From positions 806,001 through 870,000 of the forward strand of contig CAWAND010000010.1 of the NCBI GenBank assembly GCA_963783335.1: a stretch of DNA of 64,000 nt. Direction: 5' to 3'. Within the stretch, counting starts at the first letter, position 1. Each line of letters starts with the position of its first letter. The notes under the pieces were generated by a model. That model saw only the letters and a list, made by a program, of their open reading frames with translations, was not told where the DNA came from and ran no database searches. The DNA is from CAWAND01 sp963783335. GTDB lineage: Bacteria > Chloroflexota > Anaerolineae > Anaerolineales > E44-bin32. The position numbers were made by a program, and so were the translations under genes. Shown one piece after another: positions 50,776 through 59,977 of the stretch.

Positions 50776-51405
50776 TCAGTCCTCTTCGGCGTCAAGGATG
50801 GCGGCGGCGTCGGAACGAGCGGTGCGATGATGTCGCGAATCCTGCCAGGCCTGAAGGTGATCGGACAACTGATTGCTGAGGCCCATCCAATCCGCCACGA
50901 TCAGGACCAGGCCCGTTCGGTCGGGGGCGAAGAACAGGCTGTGGAGGAAGAGTCGCATCAACAGGGGATGGAGCGGGTAACCGTCAAGGTCAACCCCCAC
51001 GGCAGTCCGGCCGTAGAAAGGGGTCAGCAGGCTCCGCTTGCCGCGCGACAGGCTGCTCGCAGGGAGCAGTTTCGCCAATTCAACAGCTCTCGTGTTCAAG
51101 ATTCGGCGGTAGGAGATCTTGAGTCGGTAGATGGGTGTTTGGAGCCGCAGATGGTCTTCGCGCGGCTGGGCGTAGGCCAGTCGGGGGCCGATGATGGCGA
51201 AGAGCGAAAACGCGGCCGAGACCGAACCGCCGGCCAGCAGCCAGGCATCACTGGGCGGTTTCGGCCAGGCGAGAAGGTCAAGGCTTACCGGGTACCACAG
51301 CCCCAGCAGGAGCAAGGCCAGCAGCATGGCCGGCCGTCGATAACGGCTGACGGCGAAATGGTACAGCAGCAGAGGAAAGCGGTCGCCGGCGGTCAGTTTG
51401 GTCAT
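50776..51405 (-). CDS. predicted membrane protein, unknown function
   Basis: 209 residues. Two hydrophobic stretches near the N-terminus (PAMLLALLLLGLWYPVSLDLLAW and WLLAGGSVSAAFSLFAIIGPRLAY) suggest two membrane helices. The rest is soluble, with LRLQTPIYRLKISYRRI resembling the start of a bacterial PH-like fold and a C-terminal Asp/Glu-rich tail. I do not recognise the family. It lies between nth (upstream on the same strand) and the metallo-hydrolase gene. Confidence 0.6.
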   Translation of the reverse strand: MTKLTAGDRFPLLLYHFAVSRYRRPAMLLALLLLGLWYPVSLDLLAWPKPPSDAWLLAGGSVSAAFSLFAIIGPRLAYAQPREDHLRLQTPIYRLKISYRRILNTRAVELAKLLPASSLSRGKRSLLTPFYGRTAVGVDLDGYPLHPLLMRLFLHSLFFAPDRTGLVLIVADWMGLSNQLSDHLQAWQDSRHHRTARSDAAAILDAEED

Positions 51406-51424
51406 GATGGGCTAGACCAACTCC

Positions 51425-52108
51425 TCACGCCGGCTCAGCCGGAGCGCCGTTCTCACGAAAGTAGTCACACAAATCGGTGAGCACGCAGCGATCGCATGCC
51501 GGCCGCCGGGCCTTACACACCTCCCGGCCGTGTCGGATGATGTTGAGATGCGCCGCGTAGTAAGACTTCGGGGGGAACAGGTCCGCCAGGATCTTGTGTG
51601 CCTTCTCGGCCGATGTGCCCTGTGGGCACAGGCCGAGCCTCTGAGTGACGCGATGAACATGAGTGTCCACCGGAAAGGCGGGGATGTCCAACGCAAACTG
51701 CATCACGATGGCGGCCGTCTTGGGCCCGACCCCCTTGAAGTTCAACAACCATGAGCGGACCTCGTCCGGGGGTTTGTCGCGGAGAAACTCCAGGTCCAGC
51801 TCGCCTCGTTGTTCGGTGATCTGGCGCAGTACGGCCTGAATTCGGGGCCCCTTTTGATTGGCGAGGCCGGCGGTCCTGATGGCCTCGATGACCTTCTGAG
51901 GGTCGGCGTCACGCACAGCCTCCCAGCTGGGAAAAGCGCGCCGCAGGGCGTCGAACGCACGATCGCGGTTGTCGTCGTTGGTGTTCTGGGAGAGGATGGT
52001 CGACACCAGTTCGTCGAGGGGCGGAAGCCGCTCCCTCCACACCGGCTGGCCGTAGGCCTCCAGCAGGCGCTGGTGCACGGCCTGGGCTTTGGCGCCTAAG
52101 GCCATCAT
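51425..52108 (-). CDS. nth: endonuclease III
   Basis: 227 residues. The helix-hairpin-helix LLNFKGVGPKTAAIVMQF contains the catalytic Lys (GPKTA), and FPVDTHVHRVTQRL the catalytic Asp. The C-terminal CKARRPACDRCVLTDLC gives the C-x6-C-x2-C-x5-C pattern for the [4Fe-4S] cluster. It removes oxidised pyrimidines and cleaves at abasic sites. The gene lies 34 bp downstream of icd and upstream of the membrane-protein gene on the same strand. Confidence 0.93.
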   Translation of the reverse strand: MMALGAKAQAVHQRLLEAYGQPVWRERLPPLDELVSTILSQNTNDDNRDRAFDALRRAFPSWEAVRDADPQKVIEAIRTAGLANQKGPRIQAVLRQITEQRGELDLEFLRDKPPDEVRSWLLNFKGVGPKTAAIVMQFALDIPAFPVDTHVHRVTQRLGLCPQGTSAEKAHKILADLFPPKSYYAAHLNIIRHGREVCKARRPACDRCVLTDLCDYFRENGAPAEPA

Positions 52109-52142
52109 GGCTGCCGGAAATTGGTATTGGTTGCGCCTGGCG

Positions 52143-53444
52143 TCATGCCATAGATTCGATCACAACGTCGCCAAAAGCTGACGTCGACAACAGCGTGGCC
52201 CCGTCCATCAGCCGATGGAAATCGTAAGTCACCTGCTTGCTACGAATGGCGCCTTCGATGCCGCGCACGATCAGATCGGCGGCCTCGTCCCAACCCAGAT
52301 ACCGGAACATCAACTCGCCGCTCAAGATGACTGAGCCAGGATTGACCTTGTTTAGCCCCGTGTATTTGGGAGCCGTGCCGTGGGTGGCCTCGAAGATGGC
52401 ATGTCCGGTCTCATAGTTGATGTTGCCGCCGGGGGCAATGCCTATGCCGCCCACCTGAGCCGCCAGGGCGTCCGAGATATAGTCGCCATTGAGATTCATC
52501 GTGGCGATCACGTCGAACTCATCGGCGCGTGTGATCGTCTGCTGAAAGGCGATGTCAGCGATGGCATCCTTCACCAGCAGCTTGCCTGATTTCAGGGCAG
52601 CTTCCTTTTCCTGGTTGGCGGCATCTTCCCCGGAAGCCTTCTTGGTTCGGTTCCACTGCGCCCAGGTATAGACGCGGTCGCCGAATTCCCGCTCGGCCAC
52701 TTCGTAGCCCCAATTTCTAAAGGCACCTTCGGTGTACTTCATGATGTTGCCCTTGTGGACCAGAGTGACTGAGCGGCGTCTGCGATCGAGGGCATAGCGA
52801 ATAGCCGATCGCACCAATCGTTGGCTGCCTTCGCGCGAAATGGGTTTGATGCCGATCCCCGAGCTTTCGGGGAACCGAATCTTGGCGTATTCATCGGGGT
52901 AAGTGTCGGAAAGCCATGACATGAAGCGCTGATTGGCTTCGGTTCCCAGCTCAAACTCAACCCCGGCGTAGATATCCTCCGTGTTCTCACGGAAGATCAC
53001 CATGTCGACCTTTTCCGGATGTTTGACCGGCGTGGGGGTGCCGTCGTAGTAGCGAACCGGCCGCAGGCACACATACAGGTCGAGCGCTATGCGTAGAGCG
53101 ACATTCAAGGATCGGATTCCGCCGCCGATGGGAGTCGTCAGTGGGCCCTTGATCCCAACGTAGAAGTCACGAAAGGCCTGCACCGTAGACTCGGGCAGCC
53201 ATTCTCCGGTCTGATCGAACGCCTTTTGACCGGCCAGCACCTCCATCCAAGCGACGCTACGGCTGTCACCGTAGGATTGAGCAACGGCCGCGTCAAACAC
53301 ACGCACGGCCGCAGCCCAGATGTCGGGGCCAATGCCATCGCCCTCAATGAAGGGGATGATGGGACGATCAGGGACGACGAGCGACCCGTCTTTGAGCTGG
53401 ATTCTCTGACCGTCAGGAGGTACTTCGGGTGGCGTGTTGGGCAT
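52143..53444 (-). CDS. icd: NADP-dependent isocitrate dehydrogenase
   Basis: 433 residues from ATG 53444, close to the E. coli enzyme length. PFIEGDGIGPDIWAAAVRVFDAAV, VGIKGPLTTPIGGGIRSLNVALRIALDLYVCLRPVRYYDGTPTPVKHPEKVDMVIFRENTEDIYAG and LVHKGNIMKYTEGAFRNWGYEVA follow the Icd pattern, with substrate Ser/Arg residues in GIRSLNVALR. The enzyme oxidises isocitrate to 2-oxoglutarate with NADP. Upstream frame extends 72 bp but conserved sequence begins at the chosen ATG. An extended -10 (TGCTATAAT) lies about 85 bp upstream. Confidence 0.95.
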   Translation of the reverse strand: MPNTPPEVPPDGQRIQLKDGSLVVPDRPIIPFIEGDGIGPDIWAAAVRVFDAAVAQSYGDSRSVAWMEVLAGQKAFDQTGEWLPESTVQAFRDFYVGIKGPLTTPIGGGIRSLNVALRIALDLYVCLRPVRYYDGTPTPVKHPEKVDMVIFRENTEDIYAGVEFELGTEANQRFMSWLSDTYPDEYAKIRFPESSGIGIKPISREGSQRLVRSAIRYALDRRRRSVTLVHKGNIMKYTEGAFRNWGYEVAEREFGDRVYTWAQWNRTKKASGEDAANQEKEAALKSGKLLVKDAIADIAFQQTITRADEFDVIATMNLNGDYISDALAAQVGGIGIAPGGNINYETGHAIFEATHGTAPKYTGLNKVNPGSVILSGELMFRYLGWDEAADLIVRGIEGAIRSKQVTYDFHRLMDGATLLSTSAFGDVVIESMA

Positions 53445-53526
53445 ATTGTGCGCTCCAAACTGGCGATTTGGCTGCGGGGAAGATCTCCCCGGAAGAGGGT
53501 CTTGGCGCCGGACCAAGCCGGGGGAG

Positions 53527-53535
53527 ATTATAGCA
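53527..53535 (-). promoter_or_regulatory. extended -10 promoter of icd
   Basis: TGCTATAAT on the minus strand, the same extended -10 sequence as found before gatC. Predicted +1 about 53520, leaving about 75 nt to the icd ATG. No good -35 at standard spacing. Confidence 0.45.
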
Positions 53536-53558
53536 TGTGGGTCCTGGGGACCGATGGG

Positions 53559-54551
53559 CTAGAGATCCGCGGCATGATCAGCGTAGCCAGCGGGATGGGT
53601 TCGGTGCCAGCGCCAGGCGCTGTCGATGATCTGCTGGAGGTCGGGGTATTTGGGGGACCAGCCCAGTTCGTCGGCGATCCTGTCGGCCGCAGCCACCAGG
53701 CGTGGTGGATCGCCAGGGCGACGGTCGGCGTCTTCGGCTGGAATGGGCTCACCCGTCACTCGACGCGCCGTCTCAACCACCTGCCGCACCGAGTATCCAG
53801 TGCCATTCCCCAGGTTGTAGACCAGCTGGTCCCGCCCTTCCAGCGCGTCCAGGGCCAGCAGGTGGGCCTCAACCAGATCGGCCAGGTGAATGTAGTCCCG
53901 GATGCATGTCCCATCGGGGGTCGGGTAATCGGTGCCGTAGATCTTGATCCGGTCGCGCTTCCCCAGGGCCACCTGGAGGACAAGGGGGATCAAGTGGCTC
54001 TCGGGTTGGTGGGCTTCGCCCCGATTCGGGAGAGCGCCGGCGGCATTGAAGTAGCGCAAGGCAGCGTAGTGCAGGCCATGTACCCGGCGATACCAATCCA
54101 GCGCTTGTTCAATCATCAGTTTGGTCTGGCCGTAGACGTTGGCCGGGCCGAGCGGTGAGTCCTCTGACAGGGGCACATCGCTCGAGGCGTAGACAGCGGC
54201 GGTTGAGGAAAGCACGAAACGCTCGACGCCTGCCTGGACGCAAGCCTCAATCAGCTGCAGGGAGTGGACGAGGTTGTTGCGAAAGTACCTGCCGGGCTTC
54301 TGCATACTTTCGCCGGCCTCGATGAAGGCGGCGAAGTGGAGCACGGCGTCGAAGGCGTGGTTTCCCAGGGCAGCCCCCAGCTTGACGTTGTCCGCCAGGT
54401 CGGCCTGAATGAACGTCGCCGCCTCGGGCACGGCGGCCCGGTGACCGGTGACGAGAGAGTCGTAGATGGTGACCTGGTGCCCGGCATCCAGCAGGCGCTT
54501 GGCTGCGGCCGACCCGATGTAGCCGGCGCCGCCTGTGACAAATATGTTCAT
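53559..54551 (-). CDS. galE: UDP-glucose 4-epimerase
   Basis: 330 residues. NIFVTGGAGYIGSAAAKRLLDAGH is the NAD-binding GGxGxxGS motif, SSTAAVY gives the catalytic Ser region, YGQTKLMIEQ the YxxxK pair, and ALRYFNAAGALP and RDYIHLADLVEAHLLAL are GalE-type. It interconverts UDP-glucose and UDP-galactose for envelope glycans. The nucleotidyltransferase at 20005-21012 might be part of related sugar metabolism, but the genes are not linked. Confidence 0.93.
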   Translation of the reverse strand: MNIFVTGGAGYIGSAAAKRLLDAGHQVTIYDSLVTGHRAAVPEAATFIQADLADNVKLGAALGNHAFDAVLHFAAFIEAGESMQKPGRYFRNNLVHSLQLIEACVQAGVERFVLSSTAAVYASSDVPLSEDSPLGPANVYGQTKLMIEQALDWYRRVHGLHYAALRYFNAAGALPNRGEAHQPESHLIPLVLQVALGKRDRIKIYGTDYPTPDGTCIRDYIHLADLVEAHLLALDALEGRDQLVYNLGNGTGYSVRQVVETARRVTGEPIPAEDADRRPGDPPRLVAAADRIADELGWSPKYPDLQQIIDSAWRWHRTHPAGYADHAADL

Positions 54552-54573
54552 GCTGTTCGACTCTCCCAGCCGC

Positions 54574-56742
54574 CTAATCCGTGGCTGTTTCTAGATTGGC
54601 CAAGGAAGCGAGCAAGTGCTTCACATCCCCGGATTCGAAGGCCACCACGACTTCTTCGTCGTCTCGGTCTATCTTTGATTCCATCACTATACCCTCGCCG
54701 AAGGTGGGATGGATTACGCGCATGCCGGCCGTGTAGCGGGCTTGGCGGGGTGGTGCGGACGACTCCCAGGACGTTTGGCGGGTGTAGGTCGCTTGCTCCG
54801 CTGTCTGGCCGCCGATCCAATCGCCGGACATGATGTCGGCGGGCAGGTCGGAAAGGAATCGCGAGGGTTCGGACATGGATGAGGCGCCATAGATCCTTCG
54901 GCGGAAGGACCGGACCAGGTAGAGACGGTCCATTGCGCGGGTGATCCCGACATAGAACAGCCGACGCTCCTCGGCCATGGCCTCGGGATCTTCGAACGAT
55001 CGTTGGTGGGGAATCATCCCGTCATCCAGGCCGATGATGAACACCACGCGGAACTCGAGCCCTTTGGCGGCGTGCAGCGTCAGAAGAATGGGGGCGTTCA
55101 AGTCATCGGTTAGGGTGTCCTGATCGGATACCAGGGCGATCTGTTCGAGGAATGCCCCCAGGTCGACATCCTGAAACTCCTCAGCCACCCGGCGCAGTTC
55201 AACGACGTTGTCCCATCGCTCCGTCCCCTCTTCGCTTCCGTCGTCGATGTATTCTCGGTAGCCAATATCTCGGATGATCCGGTCAATGAGATCTGAAAGG
55301 GAGAGGGCCTGACGCGCTTCAAGCCATCCGGGCAGCAGGCGCCCAAAATCGGTCAGGGCAGACGCCGCTCGGCGGTCCAAGTCGGCGTCATAGGGCGCCG
55401 AGACGCCCTGGCCGAGATCCCTCAGCACCTGCCCAGGAGACACGCCGGTGCGGTCGGCGGCGCGCATGAGCGACTCGACCGTCTTGGCGCCGATACCGCG
55501 CGATGGGGTGTTGAGCACCCGCAGCAGGCTTATCCGGTCGTCCGGATTTTGGACGAGCCGCAGGTAGGCTACGATGTCTTTGACCTCACGTCGGCCGTAG
55601 AAGCGCTGGGCCCCGACCAGACGATAGGGGAGGCCGGCCCTGAGGAAGGCCTCTTCCACGGCCCGCGACTGGGCGTTGGTCCGGTACATCACCGCGCATT
55701 CGCCGGGTTCGGCTTCGCCGGAGTGCGTTAGGACGGCAATGGTGTCGATGACAAAGCGAGCTTCGTCCCCCTCATCGTAGGCCTCGTGCAGTTCGATCGA
55801 CGTCCCCTTCCCGCGGTCGGTGAAGAGCTTCTTGACGTGCCGGTTGGGGAGCCGGTTGATGATGGACATGGCGGCGTCGAGGATTGTTTGGGTCGAGCGG
55901 TAGTTCTGTTCCAGGAGGATGACGCGCGCTTCGGGGTAGTCCTTCTGGAAGCGCTGGACGTTCCGGTAGTCCGCCCCGCGCCAGCGATAGATCGATTGGT
56001 CGGCATCGCCAACGACGAAGACGTCCCTTGACGGGGGCGTCAGCAGACGCAGCAAAGCGTATTGGGCGGTGTTGGTGTCCTGAAATTCGTCCACCAAGAC
56101 GTGGTTGTAGCGATGGTGATATTGTGCACGTACATCATCGTGGGCCTGTAGGAGCTGAACGGAATACATCAAGAGATCATCGAAATCGACGCCGTTGTTC
56201 GCCTGGAGCCGGAGTTGATAGCGTTCATAGATCCGGTGGACGATCTCGGCAAAATATGTGTTGGCGCTGAAGTCCTTCCAGTCGATTAACTCACTCTTGG
56301 CCGACGAAATCGCCCCCAAAACTCGTCCGGGCTGCACCTGCTTGGGATCGAAGTTCAGCTCCTTGATGCAGTCCCGGACCAGGCTCATTTGGTCTGAGTC
56401 ATCAAAAATGACGAACTCTCGGGTGACAGGCAGGCGATCCGCGTGGCGGCGCAACATACGCGCCGCCAGTGCGTGGAATGTCCCCAGATCCAGTCCCCTT
56501 GCCCCACCGGGAACTGTCGGCGCAAGCAGGTCGCGCACCCGGGATTGCATCTCGCGCGCCGCCTTGTTGGTGAAGGTAACAGCCATGATCGACTGCAGAT
56601 TGGCCCCCCGCTCCGCCGCCATATAGGCAATGCGGTGGGTCAGGACACGCGTCTTGCCGGACCCCGGGCCAGCCAGGACCAGGGTCGGTCCCTCGGGGGT
56701 GGTGACGGCTTGTTCCTGTTGATGGTTGAGATGATCGAGCAT
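54574..56742 (-). CDS. pcrA: UvrD/PcrA-type DNA helicase
   Basis: 722 residues, superfamily 1A helicase. Motif I GPGSGKTRVLTHRIAYM, motif II DEFQDTNTAQYALL, motif III VFVVGDADQSIYRWRGAD, motif IV LEQNYRSTQTILDAA, and LHAAKGLEFRVVFIIGLDDGMIPHQRS as motif V. The C-terminal end contains MRVIHPTFGEGIV, the Tudor-like region typical of PcrA. It unwinds DNA during repair and plasmid or replication-fork processing. Choice between uvrD and pcrA is by Tudor-like tail only. Confidence 0.92.
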   Translation of the reverse strand: MLDHLNHQQEQAVTTPEGPTLVLAGPGSGKTRVLTHRIAYMAAERGANLQSIMAVTFTNKAAREMQSRVRDLLAPTVPGGARGLDLGTFHALAARMLRRHADRLPVTREFVIFDDSDQMSLVRDCIKELNFDPKQVQPGRVLGAISSAKSELIDWKDFSANTYFAEIVHRIYERYQLRLQANNGVDFDDLLMYSVQLLQAHDDVRAQYHHRYNHVLVDEFQDTNTAQYALLRLLTPPSRDVFVVGDADQSIYRWRGADYRNVQRFQKDYPEARVILLEQNYRSTQTILDAAMSIINRLPNRHVKKLFTDRGKGTSIELHEAYDEGDEARFVIDTIAVLTHSGEAEPGECAVMYRTNAQSRAVEEAFLRAGLPYRLVGAQRFYGRREVKDIVAYLRLVQNPDDRISLLRVLNTPSRGIGAKTVESLMRAADRTGVSPGQVLRDLGQGVSAPYDADLDRRAASALTDFGRLLPGWLEARQALSLSDLIDRIIRDIGYREYIDDGSEEGTERWDNVVELRRVAEEFQDVDLGAFLEQIALVSDQDTLTDDLNAPILLTLHAAKGLEFRVVFIIGLDDGMIPHQRSFEDPEAMAEERRLFYVGITRAMDRLYLVRSFRRRIYGASSMSEPSRFLSDLPADIMSGDWIGGQTAEQATYTRQTSWESSAPPRQARYTAGMRVIHPTFGEGIVMESKIDRDDEEVVVAFESGDVKHLLASLANLETATD

Positions 56743-56852
56743 ACGACCTGGCTGTTCAAGCGAAGGGTGAGGAGACGGGCGGACTATTCCTTGGTGCCCC
56801 CAAGGAGCATTCTAAGGGTCATGGATGGAAGGGACAAGGTGGTTCGGTCGAG

Positions 56853-58073
56853 TCACGAACGGCGAGGTTCGATGTCCAGGATGCCGGAGCCGCTCAATAG
56901 GCCCGTGAGCGGCTCGGCCTCGAGGGCTACCACGCGTGAATCGGCAAAATAGGGGAACTCGAAGTGCACCTCATCGCCGACGGATTTGCCAGGGATAGGC
57001 ATCAGCCGGGCGGTGAGCGGCTTGTTGTGCCTCAGCGAGATCGCTCCCAGATCGAGCAGCACGGCGGTCATGGCGTCGGTTGAGGCATCCCCCGGGAGAG
57101 GGATCGTGTCCAGACCGGTGCCGCACAGGGTTGAGAAAAGGAGCAGATCCGTCAGCGAAAGTTGGCCGGCGGAAGCTCGGCTGGCGAGGGTGGAGTCCTC
57201 CAGGACGGGGAGCAGCAAGCCGCAGAAACCCGTGCGGGTGAACTCTGCCCGGTCCAGACAGTCAGCCAAGTATGCTACGGCGGCGGCCGACCCTGGGAGG
57301 CCGACGGCCGGAAGGCCGAGCGATTCCAAAGCTGTGCCGATGGAACGCAGGTGATCCGGATAGGGAGCCAGCGAGAAGTCGATTCCCAGGAAGCGGAGTT
57401 CGTTCTGGAGTGAGATCGGTGTCAGCAGGCGCTGGATGGCGGCAGCGTGGGCTTCGATCATGCTGACCATTCTGCGCCGGCCGCGGGCCAGGCTGGACAC
57501 CTCACGGAAAGCGTCGATGGCCAGATCGGCGCCCTCGGTGGCGACGGCGAATGCCGGCGGCCCGGGCCGATGATAGGCGGCTGGGAAGAAGGGCGATCCT
57601 GCGCCGACGTTGGCCAGGGCGGCAAAACGCAGATTGGCGAATCCATCCCCGCCGATGCTGGATAGGCGCGAGATGATGTCGGCTGAGGCGCGGGCGGCAG
57701 CCACGGACAGGCCGGTTTCGGGATCGGCGATGATCGCTGAGGTGAACACCGTCTCAGTCGCCGCCAGCATGTCAGGGACGACCGTGAAGCCTCTGGGTTC
57801 ATCTGGGAGCACGGGCCCAATGGCAACGTAGTCGATGCCGTGCACAAACGCCTCTGCCTCCAGACGTTGGGCGAATTCAGCCCGCTCATGGGGCGGCACG
57901 GCACGGCCCATTTCGGACGGCGGGGGAGTCGCCAAGCGAAGACTCTGGACCTCGTAGTTGGCTTCTTGCAGCGCGTCACGGGCCTGGTTGAGGTTGTTGG
58001 CCAGGCTGTCGAGGCGTTCAGGCTCGACGGGCCAGCCGGGATCGACAAAACCGGTGAGAGATCGAACGATCAT
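56853..58073 (-). CDS. DUF711 / UPF0210 family protein
   Basis: 406 residues from ATG 58073, which overlaps the TrmH-like gene stop by 4 bp. The sequence IVRSLTGFVDPGWPVEPERLDSLANNLNQARDALQEANYEVQSLRLATPP and later GTGLDTIPLPGDAS and PLTARLMPIPGKSVGD match the DUF711 family. Members are related in fold to glycyl-radical or pyruvate formate-lyase-like structures, but no function is established. It is last in a three-gene overlapping set with a macro-domain protein and an RNA methyltransferase. Confidence 0.82.
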   Translation of the reverse strand: MIVRSLTGFVDPGWPVEPERLDSLANNLNQARDALQEANYEVQSLRLATPPPSEMGRAVPPHERAEFAQRLEAEAFVHGIDYVAIGPVLPDEPRGFTVVPDMLAATETVFTSAIIADPETGLSVAAARASADIISRLSSIGGDGFANLRFAALANVGAGSPFFPAAYHRPGPPAFAVATEGADLAIDAFREVSSLARGRRRMVSMIEAHAAAIQRLLTPISLQNELRFLGIDFSLAPYPDHLRSIGTALESLGLPAVGLPGSAAAVAYLADCLDRAEFTRTGFCGLLLPVLEDSTLASRASAGQLSLTDLLLFSTLCGTGLDTIPLPGDASTDAMTAVLLDLGAISLRHNKPLTARLMPIPGKSVGDEVHFEFPYFADSRVVALEAEPLTGLLSGSGILDIEPRRS

Positions 58074-58843
58074 GGATGACCTCGTTGACGTCTGATTTCG
58101 AAAAGGAACACTGCTGTGGCGATGGCCGCATTCAGCGAATCGCTGGCACCACGCATCGGGATGTGAGTCACTTTGGATACGGTTTGGTCCATCTCGGGTG
58201 TCAGCCCGTGAGCCTCTCCCCCAATGAGCAGCGTGGCAGGTTCCCGCCAGTCTACCTGATCGTAGGGTGTACCCTGGCCGACCTGGGTGCGCCAAAGTTG
58301 TGTTGGGCCGGCCCATCCGCGGACGCTGGCCGGCTCGACCATCGACAGAGGCAGGTGCAGCAGGGCACCCATGGCGGCGCGCACGACCTTGGGGTTGAAC
58401 GGGTCAACACTGCCCGGCGTGAGGCCAACGGCTTCGACACCGGCAGCCAGCGACGTGCGCAGGATGGTGCCGAGATTGCCTGGATCCGACAGCCGGTCCA
58501 GAATTAAGAGCAAGGTTGGAGAGCTTGGCAGGGAGAGCTCTGGCCTGGGCAAAACCAACAACAACCCTTGCGGAGTCTGGGTGTCGGAGCAAGCCGCCAT
58601 CACACTGTCGCTGACAGGCAGGATCTCGCCGCCAAGCCGTGCCAGACGATTGACAATGCCGCGCCCGCGGTCGTCGAGATGGGGGGTGTGCAAGACCAGG
58701 GAGACGGGGGCCTCGGCATCGAGCACTTCCTCAGCCCAACGCGTTCCCTCGACGACGAAAACGGACTCCTCGTCGCGCGCTTTGCGCTTGGCCTGCAGGG
58801 CGCGAACCCACTTGACGCGCGCATTAGAGAGGGAGCTGATCAT
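58070..58843 (-). CDS. TrmH/SpoU family RNA 2'-O-methyltransferase
   Basis: 257 residues. The N-terminal substrate-binding part (SNARVKWVRALQAKRKARDEESVFVVEGTRWAEEVLD) and the C-terminal SPOUT domain with LLILDRLSDPGNLGTILRTSLAAGVEAVGL, VRAAMGALLHLPL and LLIGGEAHGLTPEM, then IPMRGASDSLNAAIATAVFLFEIRRQR, are the SpoU motifs 1-3. It methylates the 2'-OH of a specific rRNA or tRNA nucleotide. Target unknown. Its start overlaps the macro-domain gene stop by 4 bp, and its stop overlaps the DUF711 start, indicating one operon. Confidence 0.9.
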   Translation of the reverse strand: MISSLSNARVKWVRALQAKRKARDEESVFVVEGTRWAEEVLDAEAPVSLVLHTPHLDDRGRGIVNRLARLGGEILPVSDSVMAACSDTQTPQGLLLVLPRPELSLPSSPTLLLILDRLSDPGNLGTILRTSLAAGVEAVGLTPGSVDPFNPKVVRAAMGALLHLPLSMVEPASVRGWAGPTQLWRTQVGQGTPYDQVDWREPATLLIGGEAHGLTPEMDQTVSKVTHIPMRGASDSLNAAIATAVFLFEIRRQRGHP

Positions 58844-59421
58844 GCGGTCACACCCGTATCGGGCCAGCGTTCAGCGAAAGCGACCGAGAAGGCATCGACG
58901 CTCGCTTGATCGATCAGGACGACGCGCACATCCTTGATGTCGCTGTCGGGATGGCCCGTAAGGTAGTCAGCAATGGCGTCGAGAATGACGCGCGCACCCA
59001 GTTGCTTTGGGAAACCGAAGATCCCGGTTGAAATGGCGGGCAGGGCGACGCTGCTGAGGCGTGTTTCGTCCGCCAGAGCCAGGCTTGACGTGACCGCCGA
59101 GCGAAGCTTGTGCTGCTCCTGGCCTTCTCCCCAGCGGGGCCCAACGGCGTGGATTACGTGGCTGGCGGGCAGATTGCCGCCGGCCGTGAGAGCGGGTCGG
59201 TCGTGAGAAGCGGGCCCGTGTTCTGCGACCCAGGCTCGGCTTTCTTCCTGGATTTCGGTCCCGCCCCGACGCACGATGGCGGCTGCCACGCCGCCCCCAT
59301 GCGCCAGATGGGCGTTGGCTGCATTGACAATGGCATCCACCGCTTCAAGCGTGATGTCGCCGTGAATCAAGCTCAGATTCACGCCAGGGGTTGGATGGGC
59401 CTGGGCGATCAGTTCGGACAT
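58840..59421 (-). CDS. macro domain protein (ADP-ribose-binding)
   Basis: 193 residues from ATG 59421. VNLSLIHGDITLEAVDAIVNAANAHLAHGGGVAAAIVRRGG is the macro-domain signature with the ADP-ribose-binding NAAN and GGGV segments. VIHAVGPRWGEG and SVALPAISTGIFGFP complete the ligand pocket. Such proteins bind or hydrolyse ADP-ribose derivatives. It heads the macro-TrmH-DUF711 operon. The frame extends 51 bp further upstream without recognisable family sequence. Confidence 0.9.
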   Translation of the reverse strand: MSELIAQAHPTPGVNLSLIHGDITLEAVDAIVNAANAHLAHGGGVAAAIVRRGGTEIQEESRAWVAEHGPASHDRPALTAGGNLPASHVIHAVGPRWGEGQEQHKLRSAVTSSLALADETRLSSVALPAISTGIFGFPKQLGARVILDAIADYLTGHPDSDIKDVRVVLIDQASVDAFSVAFAERWPDTGVTA

Positions 59422-59490
59422 GCCAGGGGAGACTCCAAGGCGGATTCGAGATATCGGGACCGATTGTATCATCGCCTCAGTCTGCGAATA

Positions 59491-59521
59491 GCAAAAGAAA
59501 AGGGACGCCGTAGGCGTCCCT
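59491..59521 (-). terminator. rho-independent terminator of infC-rpmI-rplT operon
   Basis: Minus-strand hairpin with a perfect 9-bp stem (AGGGACGCC / GGCGTCCCT, arms 59501-59509 and 59513-59521), a 3-nt loop and a T-rich tail TTTTCTTTT downstream of the rplT stop (59543). Strong and correctly placed. Confidence 0.85.
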
Positions 59522-59542
59522 TAGGTCTCATCGGAGGCCGGC

Positions 59543-59890
59543 TCAACCGGCGACGGATTGGACGACGGCTTTGAAGGCGTCCGGATCGCGCACGGCCAGT
59601 TCGGCCAGCATCTTGCGATTGAGCTGCACGTTCTTTTGGCGCATGCCGTGGACCAGCCGGCTGTATGTGGTCCCGTTGATGCGAGCTGCAGCATTGATGC
59701 GAGAAATCCACAATCTGCGCAAATCGCGTCTGCGAGTGCGGCGATCGCGGTATGCGTACCACAGGCTCTTGAGCATGGCCTCATTGGCCCGGCGGAAGAG
59801 TTTGCTACGAGTACCGTAGTAGCCTTTGTTCCCCTTGAGGATCTTCTTGTGGCGACGGCGTGTGACGAAACCGCCCTTGGTCCTTGGCAC
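59543..59890 (-). CDS. rplT: 50S ribosomal protein L20
   Basis: 115 residues, highly basic. PRTKGGFVTRRRHKKILKGNKGYYGTRSKLFRRANEAMLKSLWYAYRDRRTRRRDLRRLWISRINAAARINGTTYSRLVHGM is the L20 signature, with a helical N-terminus followed by the globular part that contacts 23S rRNA. Early-assembly protein of the large subunit. It is the last gene of the conserved infC-rpmI-rplT operon and is followed by a terminator. Confidence 0.97.
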   Translation of the reverse strand: MPRTKGGFVTRRRHKKILKGNKGYYGTRSKLFRRANEAMLKSLWYAYRDRRTRRRDLRRLWISRINAAARINGTTYSRLVHGMRQKNVQLNRKMLAELAVRDPDAFKAVVQSVAG

Positions 59891-59977
59891 GTTCTACTCT
59901 CCTGTGGCCCGCTGTGCGCCGGCGCCCGAGATCGACACCAGTTGCGTGCGCGCAACAGCCACGCTAGAGCCCAGGGG